DNA of 64,000 bases from Diploscapter coronatus (taxonomy: Eukaryota > Nematoda > Chromadorea > Rhabditida > Rhabditidae), in contig OZ038423.1 of the NCBI GenBank assembly GCA_964036155.1, forward strand, positions 23,265,249-23,329,248, written 5' to 3'. A model generated the notes under the pieces. That model saw only the letters and a list, made by a program, of their open reading frames with translations. It did no database searches and was not told the origin of the DNA. Shown piece after piece: positions 11,401-22,139 of the stretch. The position numbers and the translations under genes are program-made. Within the stretch, counting starts at the first letter, position 1, and every line of letters starts with the position of its first letter.

Positions 11401-12138
11401 GTGGTCTTCACAAATAAGATAAACTATTCAAGTCTAATGAAAAATCAATACTTCGCAAACGTAAACGTAAGAAACGCATGCTTGTTCCTACTCTTCTATG
11501 CCATAGTCGAAGGAACGTTTCAATTAGGACTGTGGTCTGTTCTTTTCGCAGCGTGAGCCGGAATGTCTTCTTTCTGCATTCCTCGCAGCGTCCGCAGGTC
11601 ATTTGTGGCACTCCCTTCGAAACACGCTTTATACCGTGTTTTGTGCTTTCTTTCACAAGGCGACTTACGAACAAAGTGCGTTTTTGCTCCAAACGCGTCA
11701 TTTTTCAGCCAGACGTTTTCCACCGACTATCTTTCAACACAGGAACAATTGACCAGAGTTAGTGTGCACCACACTTGTTTCATGAGCATTTCTGTGATGC
11801 TGTGATCTTTTTTGCATCTTTTCCGTCAATTTCTACAAGCATCGTTCAAGTGCTCTTCCTCGCTCGCGTTGTCACAGTGCCCTCGAAGAGAAATGAGCAC
11901 CCAGCGCGCAAAGAGAGGACATCAAGAATTTGCGCATTACACGACACTCGTCACATTTGGCGCAAATAGTCTAGTGGGCATGACACTTGACATGGAACTT
12001 TTGCAAAAAATAATTCATTGAACTTTGATAAAATTAGCATCCATTGTTGAATGAAATTTTAGTAAATTAGCTTATATTGCACACTGGGAATTAACAATGA
12101 AGATAAGATCACCATTATTCACAACTCCGTCGTCAAAA
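8438..12138. other. 3.7-kb region without a convincing gene
   Basis: AT-rich intergenic DNA between divergently transcribed genes. A GA-rich patch with GCGCGC and GAGACGCGG at about 8700-8830 may belong to the promoter of the gene at 8437. Apart from the Cys-rich remnant near 11.5-11.96 kb no coding signal was recognised. Confidence 0.35.
11480..11960 (-). pseudogene. Possible decayed CXXC-type zinc-finger sequence
   Basis: At about 11954-11916 the minus strand reads ICAKCDECRVMRKF, which resembles the second cluster of CXXC DNA-binding domains (C-x2-C-x2-C-x-D-M-x-K-F). After a frame change it continues with DACRN, a stop, then RKRCKK, like the terminal C-x2-R-x-C part. Further downstream, near 11600-11570, CGRCEECRKK resembles a first cluster. 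Order, frame breaks and stops argue against an intact domain. The match could be chance in a Cys-rich translation. Confidence 0.2.
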
Positions 12139-13009
12139 ATGACAAACGAACCGACCTGTAAGTGGAAAAAAACATAGGCTTCATGCAACTTCATGAAGTT
12201 CCAATAACTTAAACTTCAAGACTTGTGAAGTTGATGAAGTTCTAGAAAGTCGACTTTTCCAGATCCAGAAATCGAAGTGCACCTGTCGTTGTCGGGCGGC
12301 AAGGCGGGCGAGAATCTCAAGTTTCCCTACCTCGAGGGCCAGAGCACCATTAAATTGCAGGTATCCAGCATAGTATCTGAAGGATGAAGACCAGCTAGAA
12401 ACCTCGCGATATCATGGCAAAACCTGTTCATTTTTATCAAATTCAGCAATTTCCTGGAGTTTTCAGGTATCATCAGATAGAAAGCCTGGATGCCTGAAAA
12501 TACTGAACACCACCTGAAATAATATTTGAACACCTGAAAAACGTCCTTAGCAAAAAATTGCAGAACAATTCACTGACGCAAAAATACGCGTTCAAGCTGA
12601 AGACGAACAACCATCCGGCCTACCAGATCGCACCGGTGAAGGGCGTGCTCGACGCCAACCACAACATCATCATCGTCGTCGTTCGGACCAGAAAGCCATT
12701 CAAGGACGACAAACTGCAGATCTCGATCGTGCCGGTAGCAAATTGCCAACTTCATACCAAAGAGTGCATCTCAAAATCAATAGTTCGAAAATTGTAGCCC
12801 ATTGATAATCGCGAATTAAGCTTAAATAACAGCTGAAAAGGCCAAATCATGAAAAGTGTGTTTTGAAGGAAAATATTAACAAACAGCAATTATCAACAGA
12901 GTGCATTTTCCAGGTCAGCGAGGCGGACGCGAAGAAGGAGATCGACGACGTGCTCAAACGGGATGAGAGCAAAGTGATGCACAAGACCATTAACTGCTTA
13001 CGGGGCTGA
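12139..13009 (+). CDS. Small MSP-domain protein
   Basis: Four exons: 12139-12157, 12263-12360, 12564-12734, 12914-13009, all in phase, 127 residues. It starts MTNEPTYPEIEV. The body is a major-sperm-protein type immunoglobulin-like fold: FPYLEGQSTIKLQNNS, KYAFKLKTNNHPAYQIAPVKG and KPFKDDKLQISIVP are the recognisable strands. MSP domains of this size occur in sperm-cytoskeleton and signalling proteins of nematodes and in VAP proteins. No transmembrane helix follows here, so a VAP is unlikely. The tail (VSEADAKKEIDDVLKRDES) is charged and probably helical. Codon use is GC-richer than the flanks, a sign of real coding. The gene converges on the AsnRS gene. Confidence 0.85.
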
Positions 13010-13549
13010 GACATTTGCTGGTAGGGGAAGAAAAATTAGACTATTTAAATGTTCATCCAAGCATCTATTTACGAGATTCATCCTGTTTTCTGACCACTTA
13101 TTTGAAAGCTTTCATCATAACTCTTTTGGAAAGCTTATTGCCTAGAGAAAATATTACGATTAGGAGAAAGTTGGTGAACGTTCTAAAAAACCATAACAAT
13201 AAAAAGGGGAACATGGCCAAAAACCATGCACGATTTGCAGATTCGAATGAACGCAAATCTCTACATGCCAGCCTGTCTCAACAGCACATGCCAAATTCTT
13301 CATGCCTTTTGTGTGAAGCGCCCTCTGCACGTCATACGCCTCTTTATGGGCTTGAAAAAATAAAGAACTTGAAGAGTAGAATAATGTACTCTCTGAATAT
13401 TTAAGCCATCAGAAATTTACAAGAAAAAGCTGATCTTCACGGCATGACGCTTTTAAGAGTAGGAGAATTTTGTAAATGATTTGGCGGTGTGAAATCGAGA
13501 AATAATTATAGATATAAATATTCATTCCTAAAATCCTAACAAAAATTCA
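13010..13549. other. Shared 3' flank of two convergent genes
   Basis: About 540 bp between the stop codons of the MSP-domain gene and AsnRS. An AATAAA at 13359-13364 on the plus strand could end the MSP transcript with a long 3' UTR. The open frame across 13015-13404 has no family resemblance and is treated as chance. Confidence 0.4.
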
Positions 13550-16484
13550 TCAACATTGAATATGTCCGTAGTGTCTGGGGAACGGCAGCGTGTCTTTGAT
13601 GTTCTTCGTGCCGAGCAGCACTTGGAGAAGTCGCTCGAAACCGACACCGAATCCGGAAGACACTGGTTTTCCTCTATGACGAATTTCGAGGTACCTAAAA
13701 ATTGATCTTCCATATTTTAAACAAGTGCAGCATTTTGATATTCTTATTGTTCGATCGTGTCGAAAAAATGCGTTTTAAGTAGCATGAAAAGATCTAAATA
13801 TATCAGTCTTACGATGTTTCTCGAAGAAAATGATAAGATTTTTTGAGGACTGGTATGAAAAGGATAAATGGAATCCTTTATTTTATACAAACAGATAGAA
13901 AGATTTTCAAAATCCCCTACCAATCGATATCCCCTCCACCTCGTTTCGTGATTTCTTCGATCGATTGCTCTCTGACGGTTCCACCGGCTAGTTCCCCAAC
14001 AATTGGTGCGAGTAGATCGAAGGACAGAGTCAAAGATGAATCAGATGGGTCTCGCATTACGTAGAAGGGCTTCTGAAAAGAATTGATTTTTTTTCTAGAT
14101 TACGATAATTTTGTTTGTTTCGAAATAAACATTATACTCTAAAAATACCTGATTCGAAGGGTAGTGCGTCACGAAAACCGGTCCGCCGAATTTTTTGGCC
14201 TGAACATGTTCGATTTTCAAAATTTGAAATTTTGCGAGCTTACCAAATACAACTCGTTCTTCTTGTTCATCGTCTGTCTGGAATGCTCCCACTTTTTGTC
14301 GGTCTTCAGAATCTGAACCGCTTCAGAGTACGGTACCCTCGGGAATTTTTCGGATTCCGCGATTTTTCGGACTATTTCAAGGTGATCCTGGAAAATCAAC
14401 AAATAAAAAATTGATTTTCCAAACATCTGCTTACCTTTATCGAGAAAATGCCTAATAAGGCGAAATCCTGCTGCATGGCTTTGTCCTCGAGAAGCAATCT
14501 AGCGCAATGAAGAACGTAGGATTCAACCAAGTCGCAGGTCTCATCGATGTTCTGAAACTGTGTTAACAAAACATTTCAACATTTTTCTTCGTCTTTTTTC
14601 AGGGAAATAGGAAATAAATTTTTCAAAAGTTATGCAATTTTTTTCATTTTTAGATAAAAACGAAATTCTATCATTTTACTACTTTTCCCGAAAAGATTGA
14701 ATTTCTACCTCACAAAATCCGGTTTCAACCTCCAACATTCGAAATTCGCTCAGATGACTGGAGCTCACTTGCACGTCCGCTCGATAGGCCTTATTCACAG
14801 TGTAGACTTTCGGAATCCCCCTAACAAAGAGTAAGCTGTAAATGACGAATCATGCTCAAAATCGGTAGGTAACTCCAATTGAACACACTGATCACGATAA
14901 CCAAGTCAGAAAACGCTAAAGGTCCCGAATAGCCCCGAATTTCAACTATTCACTTCACAATGCATCAACAAAAAGTCAAAATTAGCCTACATTGTGAAAC
15001 CGAACGCTGACAATGCCATTATTCGCTGCAATAGCAAAGGAAAATTCGCAGCCAAATTTTGGAGCTATTCGGAACCTTTAGCGCTTTCTGACTTGAGTAA
15101 TGTGTTCAGCGCATTTGATTTAGGTAACCTACCGATTTTAGCAAGATTCGTAATTTACACTGCTTACATTTCCTTGTAAAATAAAAAATACAGTAATCCA
15201 AAATTATGTTAATTTTCTAAAAAATATTTACTCACGATGTCATAGCCTCCAAATGCAATTGTGAACTGATCGTTAAGAAGACGGGCTTCCCGAAGAATTC
15301 GTCTCTGTCCTTCGATTTGGAGTCCTGAATTTCGTTGAAATTTGAAAATTTTATTCATTTTTAGAAAGTTGGTTTACTACCTGAACAATAAATAGTTCCC
15401 CCGCTCCTTCACAGTCATTTTGAGTCAGAGACGGAGTATCGATGTGGATGTAGTCGAGGTCCTGACTATCAATTTTTCAAAAAGTCGTTTTTAACGGGCG
15501 CTTTATGCTCCGATTTTTTGGCCAGAACCGTTTTATCGGATGTATCGATGAATTATATAGGATATTTTGAGATATTTTGAGTTTGAAGGTACTTCCTTCC
15601 CAAATTTTTGCTTTCAAACTATCACGTTGCTACCACAAACGATATTTGCAAAGAGATGAAGTTTGGGAACTCTAATTTTATCCTTACAAAAATTGATTTT
15701 TTTCACTCTAAACTAACCGAGAAAAATTTATGTGTCTCGAGGAATAGTCTTGATCTCAGTCTGAGTAAAGCGGCAAACGACTCGGATCGGACCCGCAAGT
15801 GAGCGTGCTCACGTAATTTATCCGTATTCCAGTTTTTGTAGGAGGCCTGAAATTAGAATTTTTGAAAAAAGAAATTTCAACAAATTAAGAAAAGATACAT
15901 CTTCATCCTTTGCGTGAATTTTGCATTGTTCCACGTACAATTCCATGGTTTGCATGTGGCCCTTGCTACTTTTCCAAGAACCAGAGGCTCTTATTGCATC
16001 GCCTTTTCGAACTGAAAATTCATTTAGCCTCTCTATCTATAGTAATTTTATCTTTTCTTTTCTAATAATATTTTATTAATTTTCTAAAAAAGTCACCGGT
16101 TTCACAAACGTCCTTCGGTATGACGAGCTGTACTTCATCGTTCGACAGACCGTCGGAAACCCGCGCGAAAGTGAACTCGCCACGACGTTCCATGCGCTTC
16201 ACCCAGCCCTGTAAATATAAACCTACGTCCGTCTCTAGAACTTATGTCAGTCGGTTTTTAGAACCTATTTTTAGCATGCGATAAGAAATTTTGATCCTAC
16301 AAAGTTGAAGCAGAATGTGTTTTAATTTTGGAAAACAAACTATTTTGAAAGAGAAGAAAAATTTTACCTGTAAATGAACCTGGCCTTCTTCTTCCTTCCT
16401 TGCCAATTCCTTCACAGTAGATGTCGAAGGCATGCTGTAGAATCGCGGCAGAACCCGATAAATTCGAGAATACAGTAACTTCAT
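13550..16484 (-). CDS. nars-2: Asparaginyl-tRNA synthetase, mitochondrial type
   Basis: Twelve exons: 16484-16368, 16208-16097, 16011-15899, 15846-15718, 15461-15381, 15324-15236, 14820-14709, 14551-14435, 14387-14244, 14199-14149, 14072-13921, 13694-13550. They join without a break to 453 residues. The Arg-rich start ([17 protein letters not shown]) suits a mitochondrial presequence. An OB-fold anticodon-binding domain covers about 38-110 ([17 protein letters not shown]). The class II catalytic domain has [33 protein letters not shown], motif 2 at about 220-245 (YRAD at 226-229) and motif 3 [11 protein letters not shown] at 419-429. The end [11 protein letters not shown] is typical of mitochondrial AsnRS. 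It charges tRNA-Asn with Asn. The ATG directly follows TTTTCAG, suggesting trans-splicing. Motif 2 has YRAD where FRAE is usual. Confidence 0.93.
14832..15167. repeat. 336-bp foldback element inside an AsnRS intron
   Basis: The left arm about 14832-14942 and right arm about 15058-15167 are inverted copies of each other. Examples: AAAATCGGTAGGT against ACCTACCGATTTT, and AAGTCAGAAA.CGCTAAAGG against CCTTTAGCGCTTTCTGACTT. The spacer is about 115 bp. The whole lies in the 415-base intron 14821-15235. It carries no ORF of note, so it is a non-autonomous element or a structured intronic hairpin. Confidence 0.7.
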
Positions 16485-16929
16485 CTGAAAATTCAAAAGA
16501 TCAGTAATTTCAAGAAAAGATGAAAGATACTTTCACGAAAAAGTAGCGTTTTTCAATCACTATTCTAAAGAAAATTTTCAAAATTACAGACCCAGATTTA
16601 TTCTTCGTACCAAAATCATAAGAAAACAAAGCACAAGAACCGATACCGAGCAAATGAAAGGAGTACTGTAGGCTAATTTTTGGGGTTATGGTAATTTGAA
16701 GAAAATAGCATACAGTATGTCCTAAAATAGGGATACTCTGAAACGGGGAACAGTCATTGCGCACAAAAGTGCACCTTTGCACAAAACAATCTTTTGTGAG
16801 CAACGAAAAACACTCCTCTGAAACAATAATAATTATTACATAAGCGGAATTAAAATCTGGAATAAAATCATAGCTGTGTCGAATAATCTTTTGAATTATC
16901 ATTTAAACCCTTATAATTTTCAGAGGCTA

Positions 16930-17070
16930 CGAGTACTTTTGTTCCACAAAATAAAATGAGTACTTATGTCCCAGAGCGAGAGGAAAGGAAAATAATGAAG
17001 AGTAGAGAAAGAAAGAAATAGCGTTTAGGACATAAATACTCACTTCATTTCGTTGGAACATAAGTACTCG
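16930..17070. repeat. 141-bp inverted-repeat element
   Basis: The left arm 16930-16972 begins CGAGTACTTTTGTTCCA and ends GAGTACTTATGTCC. The right arm 17028-17070 is its inverse (GGACATAAATACTC ... TGGAACATAAGTACTCG). Within each arm the GAGTACTT.TGT unit occurs twice. The spacer is GA-rich and contains GAAATAGCGTT. Confidence 0.65.
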
Positions 17071-17416
17071 CAGTCATTTTTAAAGAAGCTGAACAAGTGA
17101 AGATAGAGAAAAATGAATAGATGAAAGTACTCCTTTTAGGGCAACGCACTCAAAATTTTTACTTTTGACTAGTTTTTGAACTTTTCATTTTTATATCAGA
17201 AATATATAAGATAACCTCGATTTTTAACGAATTTTTATGTACCAAATTGAATGAGTCTAATTGATATACTGATATGAAATAGCTTATCACTAAAAATAGA
17301 AGAACGATCAAAATAATGTTCAATTTTCAGAAAAAAACACCGAATGAAATGGAAACCTTTGCAATATCAACTTTTTGTTTAACAGAAAATATTGCAAAGG
17401 CTATTTTCTAATAATT

Positions 17417-17422
17417 TTTATT
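17417..17422 (-). terminator. AATAAA poly(A) signal of the UBE3D-like gene
   Basis: TTTATT on the plus strand, 51 bases after the stop codon in transcript direction. Confidence 0.55.
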
Positions 17423-17473
17423 CAAAGAATAGTTTTTACCTACCACCCATATTTTTCATCGTTTTTCTTTGGT

Positions 17474-20400
17474 TCAAATCGAGTTGGCAATTTTGAGGAA
17501 TCCCACGTAGAACTGCCCGACGGATCTACACGCGGGAGGAAGGCAGTGAGAGGACTTGAGCAGAGCCTCAGTCATTTGCAGGCAGCAGCCAAAGGGCACG
17601 TCGATCAGACCGACCGAGGCGTCTTCACCGTTTGCACGGGGATCACTCAAATATTTCTCGTATTCGTATTTTTTTTTTTAATTTTGAAATTTTTATTGAA
17701 CACTTTATAATTTTCGATTCCTAGCAAGTTCATGCTGTTTGAAGAAGAAAGTGGTGATAAAACAACGAATGAAATCTCATTCTTTATTTGGTATTTTATT
17801 TTTTACCTAGCAGCAGTAGCAGCGTCAAATACCTTGTACAGCATCTTGATAGCGGGGAAAGGACGAACCGCTTCTGAAAATGTAGCATTTAGAATTTTCT
17901 AGCAAATTGACGTCCCAAGAAAATTATATGAATGCTTGGTAAAACGTACATACTTATCAAATCACTTATCTAAATAAAAATCACCTTCATTTTCGTTCTG
18001 AGCCTTTTCGTGCAACATTCCCGTGGCCAAGACGACGTAGGACTCGAGAAGCCAAATCTAAAAAGTAAATAAAAATAAGACTATCAAAAATTAGAATATC
18101 TGGGAAAGTAGCCGCTTAGCTACCAGATGAAGTAGTATAGGGTTTGAGTAGAGTATGGAAGTCAGAATTTGATTCTCACATTATTTCTCTTGGTGACAAT
18201 TTTCGAAATTTTCTTTAAAAAAAAGTAAAAAATACCAGGAGATAAGGCGTCTTGTCGAGCGAACGAATGACCAGTTTGACGCTGGACTGATTCTCGCAGG
18301 ATGTCAGAATGAGCTGAGCCAGGAACATGGAATAGTCGTTGAACCTGAAAATGAAAGATAAAGAAATCGAGTTTTGAGAACAAAGTACCGAAACTCGATG
18401 AAGTCCTTGTTTCCGATAGCTGTGGAGACGATCGCATGGTGCAGGGCGAGAAGGTCGGGATAATCTGGAAATTTGCAATAAGTCGAAAAATATCAGGAAA
18501 AAATGTTCTTCTCTGAACTTGGAAAAATTTACATAAATTTTAATTTCTTGAACAAATAAGAAAACGATTTACTTTTGACCGGCTGCCCGATTTCAGAACG
18601 ACATCCCGCGCAAACCACAATTTGACCGCTCAGTTCGTAGCTTTTCTCGTTCAAACTCTGCTTGTGAACAGTCAGAGTCAAATGACTAATCAATGTTTTG
18701 CTCTCGGTTGGGACCCAATCGGGGTTGACTTTTGTCGATTCCACCCCCTTGCTAGAGTGACCTCCGTGGCTGAAAAGAGATAAAAATTTAGGAAAAGAGA
18801 TCACTCCCTAAAAACCAACCGATTCGGATCACACTTGGCGCCGCAAGAATCGCGACAGAAAAAGTCGCCCGAGGCCGAGGTCTGCAACCAATCGTCCGTG
18901 GGCAGGTACTCCAGGGCCAATCTGGAAAAATCGCTTTTTGAAACAAAATGTGACTTCTTTCTGAAAGTGGTTATTTCTTGGAAAAAATGAGAAATTTTTA
19001 GAAAAAATATCATGTTTCGTAAAGAAATATAATTTACTTACTTGTTGCCCTCCTGAACAAGCTTCATGCCGCACTTTCTGCACGTGATGTGGACGGCTTT
19101 GTCGCGTTTTTCTGGGCTCTGACTCGCCGATTTTCGATTTCTCTTGGAGCTGCCTTTCGAGAGAGTTCCGCCCTGGAAAAATGAAAAAAGATAAAATTTT
19201 AAGTTAAGAAAATAATAATAAATCTGAACCTGAGGTGGCGGAGTCGTGGGCTCGACGAGCATTTGGCAAAAGTCCTCCAGATAGTCCGCATTGCACATGT
19301 CGCGAGCCAGGCGGTGGAAGTTTTTCGGGACTGCAAATAAAAATAATTCTTTTTCAAAATTCAGCATTTGATCTTCATAAATACTAGTTGCTTTTCTCTA
19401 AAACTGCTCAACTTTCCAAATTAAGAATGACTAGAACAAGAGGGGTGCTTTAAAAAATAAAATAAAAGTAACTTCTTAAAAAGAAAGTTTTTCTTCTTTT
19501 TGCAAAGAATATTTTTTCTAAATTTTATAAACTTTCTAAGAAATGATAAGTTTAAAATTAACATAAAGAGTATAATTTACCCAGAGGAATGTTCTCGGCC
19601 TCTGCGTGCACCTTGCACATGAAGAGTCGGTTCGAGTCGGCCCATTTCGGTGTGCAAACGGACGCGGGAGAAAGAGAAATGTCCGCGATCTTCGCAGAGA
19701 AGTGCTGCACCTCATCGGGGATCGTGCCTGAAGTTCTTATTTAAGAAAAATTCGATGTTTCGAGAATTTTCGAGGAACAAATAAAGTTGCGTTTGGGAAT
19801 TCGCAGTGTGCACACAATAAATTAAAGAGAAATAAATCTACTTTTGAAATCATACAATTTACTACGTTTCAAACATTGTCAAAGAAGAAGTAGCAACGCA
19901 TTCGATAATGTAATATAAAGGGGCGCTGTAAAAAATCCGTCAAGGTTTTCGCAAAACTGAAGAAATTATGTTTCAAGATTTGAAGTTCAATATATATCTA
20001 GCAAACATTCTGAGAATTTTGATAAAAATCCTTTGAAAGAGTAAACATGTTTTGTGCATTAAAATGAAAATTTGAACATTCAATGGTCCAAACTAGACTT
20101 CTCCAAATTGAATCATTTTTGGATCCGCGTTCGCATCGCCCCGCCCTGCGAATGCGGTTTTTTTCGGAAGTCTGGTCCAAATGTCCAAACATTGATGATG
20201 CATTTCTAATAAAATTTTTTAAAATCGAAAACCTCCAATAGCCGGCAGATTAGCGACCAAGTTGGTCGGGAGACCGATTTCCACAGAGTGGCTGCTCACA
20301 CGAACGAGGTCGATGACGGCGTTTCTGCAAATTTTATCTTTACTATTTAATTTTGAATGTTTTTGTTCGTTTAGGCTCACTCTTTATTTTCCGCAGAAAT

Positions 20401-20654
20401 TTTCGGGGGACAGTCCACGAACAGCGAGGCCAGGTCGGTGCGGGGTTTCACCTGAAAAAATCAGATCTTTGGAAAAGTTCTCATTTTTGTTCTTCAGTAT
20501 TATTTCGAAAAACTGGCGAAATTTTCAAGAAAAATGATCAAATAAAAATACGAAGTTAAACAAGATAAAAATAAAATTTAGAAAATACCTCCAGGAAGAA
20601 GGATCTCTCATGCCACTCATTGAGCGAACTCGACTGTTCGGAATCTTCCGGCAT
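17474..20654 (-). CDS. UBE3D-like HECT_2-domain ubiquitin ligase candidate
   Basis: Thirteen exons: 20654-20589, 20451-20381, 20324-20233, 19727-19581, 19330-19230, 19172-19042, 18921-18820, 18769-18573, 18464-18389, 18344-18236, 18057-17985, 17873-17807, 17645-17474. Total 467 residues. Cys pairs typical of the family are visible: CRKC at 190-193, FFCRDSCGAKC at 224-233 after EYLPTDDW, and VCAGC at 289-293. The C-terminal block has IWLLESYVVLATG, AIKMLYKVF and PPACRSVGQFYVGFLKI. UBE3D proteins are described as E2-binding, HECT-like ligases also linked to the mRNA 3'-end processing factor CPSF73; that role is family knowledge only. The last intron needs a TTTGAG acceptor. The alternative is a stop right after exon 12 (AARstop), with AATAAA nearby. 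I prefer the longer form because its last exon resembles the family C-terminus. Confidence 0.75.
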
Positions 20655-20994
20655 AATTAGCTGCGATAATTATCTGCAATTAGACCAATTAAACCGATAA
20701 TTAACTCGAGAAATTGAAAAATAGCACATGATTCGATGAATTTAGTAGATGAGTTACGCTAAATGCAGTGCATCACAGACAATTGATGGTGCACCACTGC
20801 GTTATTTTATCGGTTTTCTTTTATTTTTTGCTTTTTTCTATAATTTTCTTTAGAAGGTTCATCCATTAACCTCAACTTTCATGAAATTCACCCAGTTTGC
20901 TCAATTGCTAGAATTCTCTAGAAAGTAGACGCCTTTTCAAAGAATAATGGATTAACTTTCCAGAAAAAACGCCTAATTTTTATTTTTCAGGTAA
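20655..20994. promoter_or_regulatory. Divergent promoter between UBE3D-like and bL36m genes
   Basis: 340 bp separate two head-to-head start codons. ATTAACC/GGTTAAT-like and AATTA palindromic bits are present but no named motif was identified. The plus-side ATG is preceded by TTTTTCAG at 20983-20990, a likely trans-splice acceptor. Confidence 0.5.
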
Positions 20995-22048
20995 ATGAGT
21001 GTTCTAACAAGGTTGACCGGGCAGGTGATGCGTGGTCTGCTTGTGCCGAAGCCCGTCGTCGTTCAGGAGGCCGCTGGGTTTAAGGTACGGTAATATCCCC
21101 TAATTTTTATCTTTAAACTTTTTAATAGATCTTTTCCGACGAATAATAATCTCAGGATATTTTAACGAAAAACGTGTAGGATTAAAAAAATTTAAAAAGC
21201 CGGTTGAAAGATTTTTTTATTTTTCAGGTCCGCAAGTTCCTGAAGTTGCGCTGTCAGTACTGTTATTTCGTGCGCGTCAATGGCCGAATGCACGTCGAGT
21301 GCACCGCGCAGGGCAGGCATAAACAGGCACGCATAATTATAGAAGCCTTGCCAGAAACGTCTACTTTTTTGAGCCTCTAAATCTCCCCTTTTCTAATGTT
21401 CTCTCGCCTCTGCGGATCAAACTCACAACTCGAAAATGCGGGTCTCCTCTGTGGGAATGTGATTTGGTGGATAGCGAGTTTGATTTTTGCTCTTATTCTG
21501 GACGATGAGCTAGAGATTTTTAAAGGAGGGCGCGGAGAAGCTCGAAAAAGTAAACGCTTCTGGCAAAGCCAGGGTATTGAAGTTCAAATAGTTATGGAGC
21601 TAAAAATATAACTTCATCATTTTGAATCACGCAGATTCAACTTTGGTTTATTATTAGATCCTGAAGCTGAAAATTAACGTCGAAGTTAGCTTCAGTATCT
21701 TGAAGTTTTGAAAATTTACTACAGTTCATTTGCTCGTTTTACGCCTTGAAATTCAAATTAACTTCGAAGTTAAATTGACTGTTGTGAAATAATTCATTTC
21801 ACTTTTCAAATTTCAAGATGGTCCATTATGAGCAATCTGTCTAACATTTTTCCACTTTATTAATTTAGCGTCCATATAAATAGACCGTTTACTTATTATT
21901 TTCACTCTTTCCAACCAAAACCTATTTAGTAACCAATTATGCAATCCCCTCAAGAAATAAGCTAAAATAAATGCAGTTTTCTTATTTTTTACATTAACTC
22001 TGAAAATAATTGCAGAGAGAGCCATTCAACGTGAAGCTGCTTTGGTGA
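20995..22048 (+). CDS. mrpl-36: Mitochondrial ribosomal protein bL36m
   Basis: Exons 20995-21084, 21228-21326 and 22016-22048, 73 residues. The mature part KFLKLRCQYCYFVRVNGR is the zinc-ribbon protein bL36: Cys pair CQYC, then a Cys in VECTA and a His in RHKQ complete the metal site. It is a small protein of the mitochondrial large subunit; residues 1-29 would be the import sequence. The third exon (REPFNVKLLW, stop) is joined by an intron beginning GC rather than GT. I prefer it because it starts after a TTGCAG acceptor, continues in phase, and an AATAAA lies 86 bases past its stop. If the intron is not used, translation would continue from 21327 to a TAA at 21378-21380, adding 17 non-conserved residues. 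Confidence 0.85.
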
Positions 22049-22133
22049 AATTCGACGAAATGTCGAGCAGAGTAGACGAACATAGATTGGTTATGATTTC
22101 AGAAGTTGTTTTACACCTTTTTGTTTTGACGAA

Positions 22134-22139
22134 AATAAA
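22134..22139 (+). terminator. AATAAA poly(A) signal of bL36m gene
   Basis: Canonical hexamer 86 bases after the stop in exon 3. Confidence 0.55.

Larger units (their letters stand above)
16485..17473. other. Spacer upstream of AsnRS and downstream of the UBE3D-like gene
   Basis: Contains the foldback at 16930-17070. Otherwise AT-rich; the ORF across 16510-16902 shows no family resemblance. Confidence 0.35.

Noticed and set aside
13015..13404. 129-residue frame just after the MSP-domain stop
   Set aside because: Six bases downstream of a good stop; no resemblance to any family and more likely 3' UTR.
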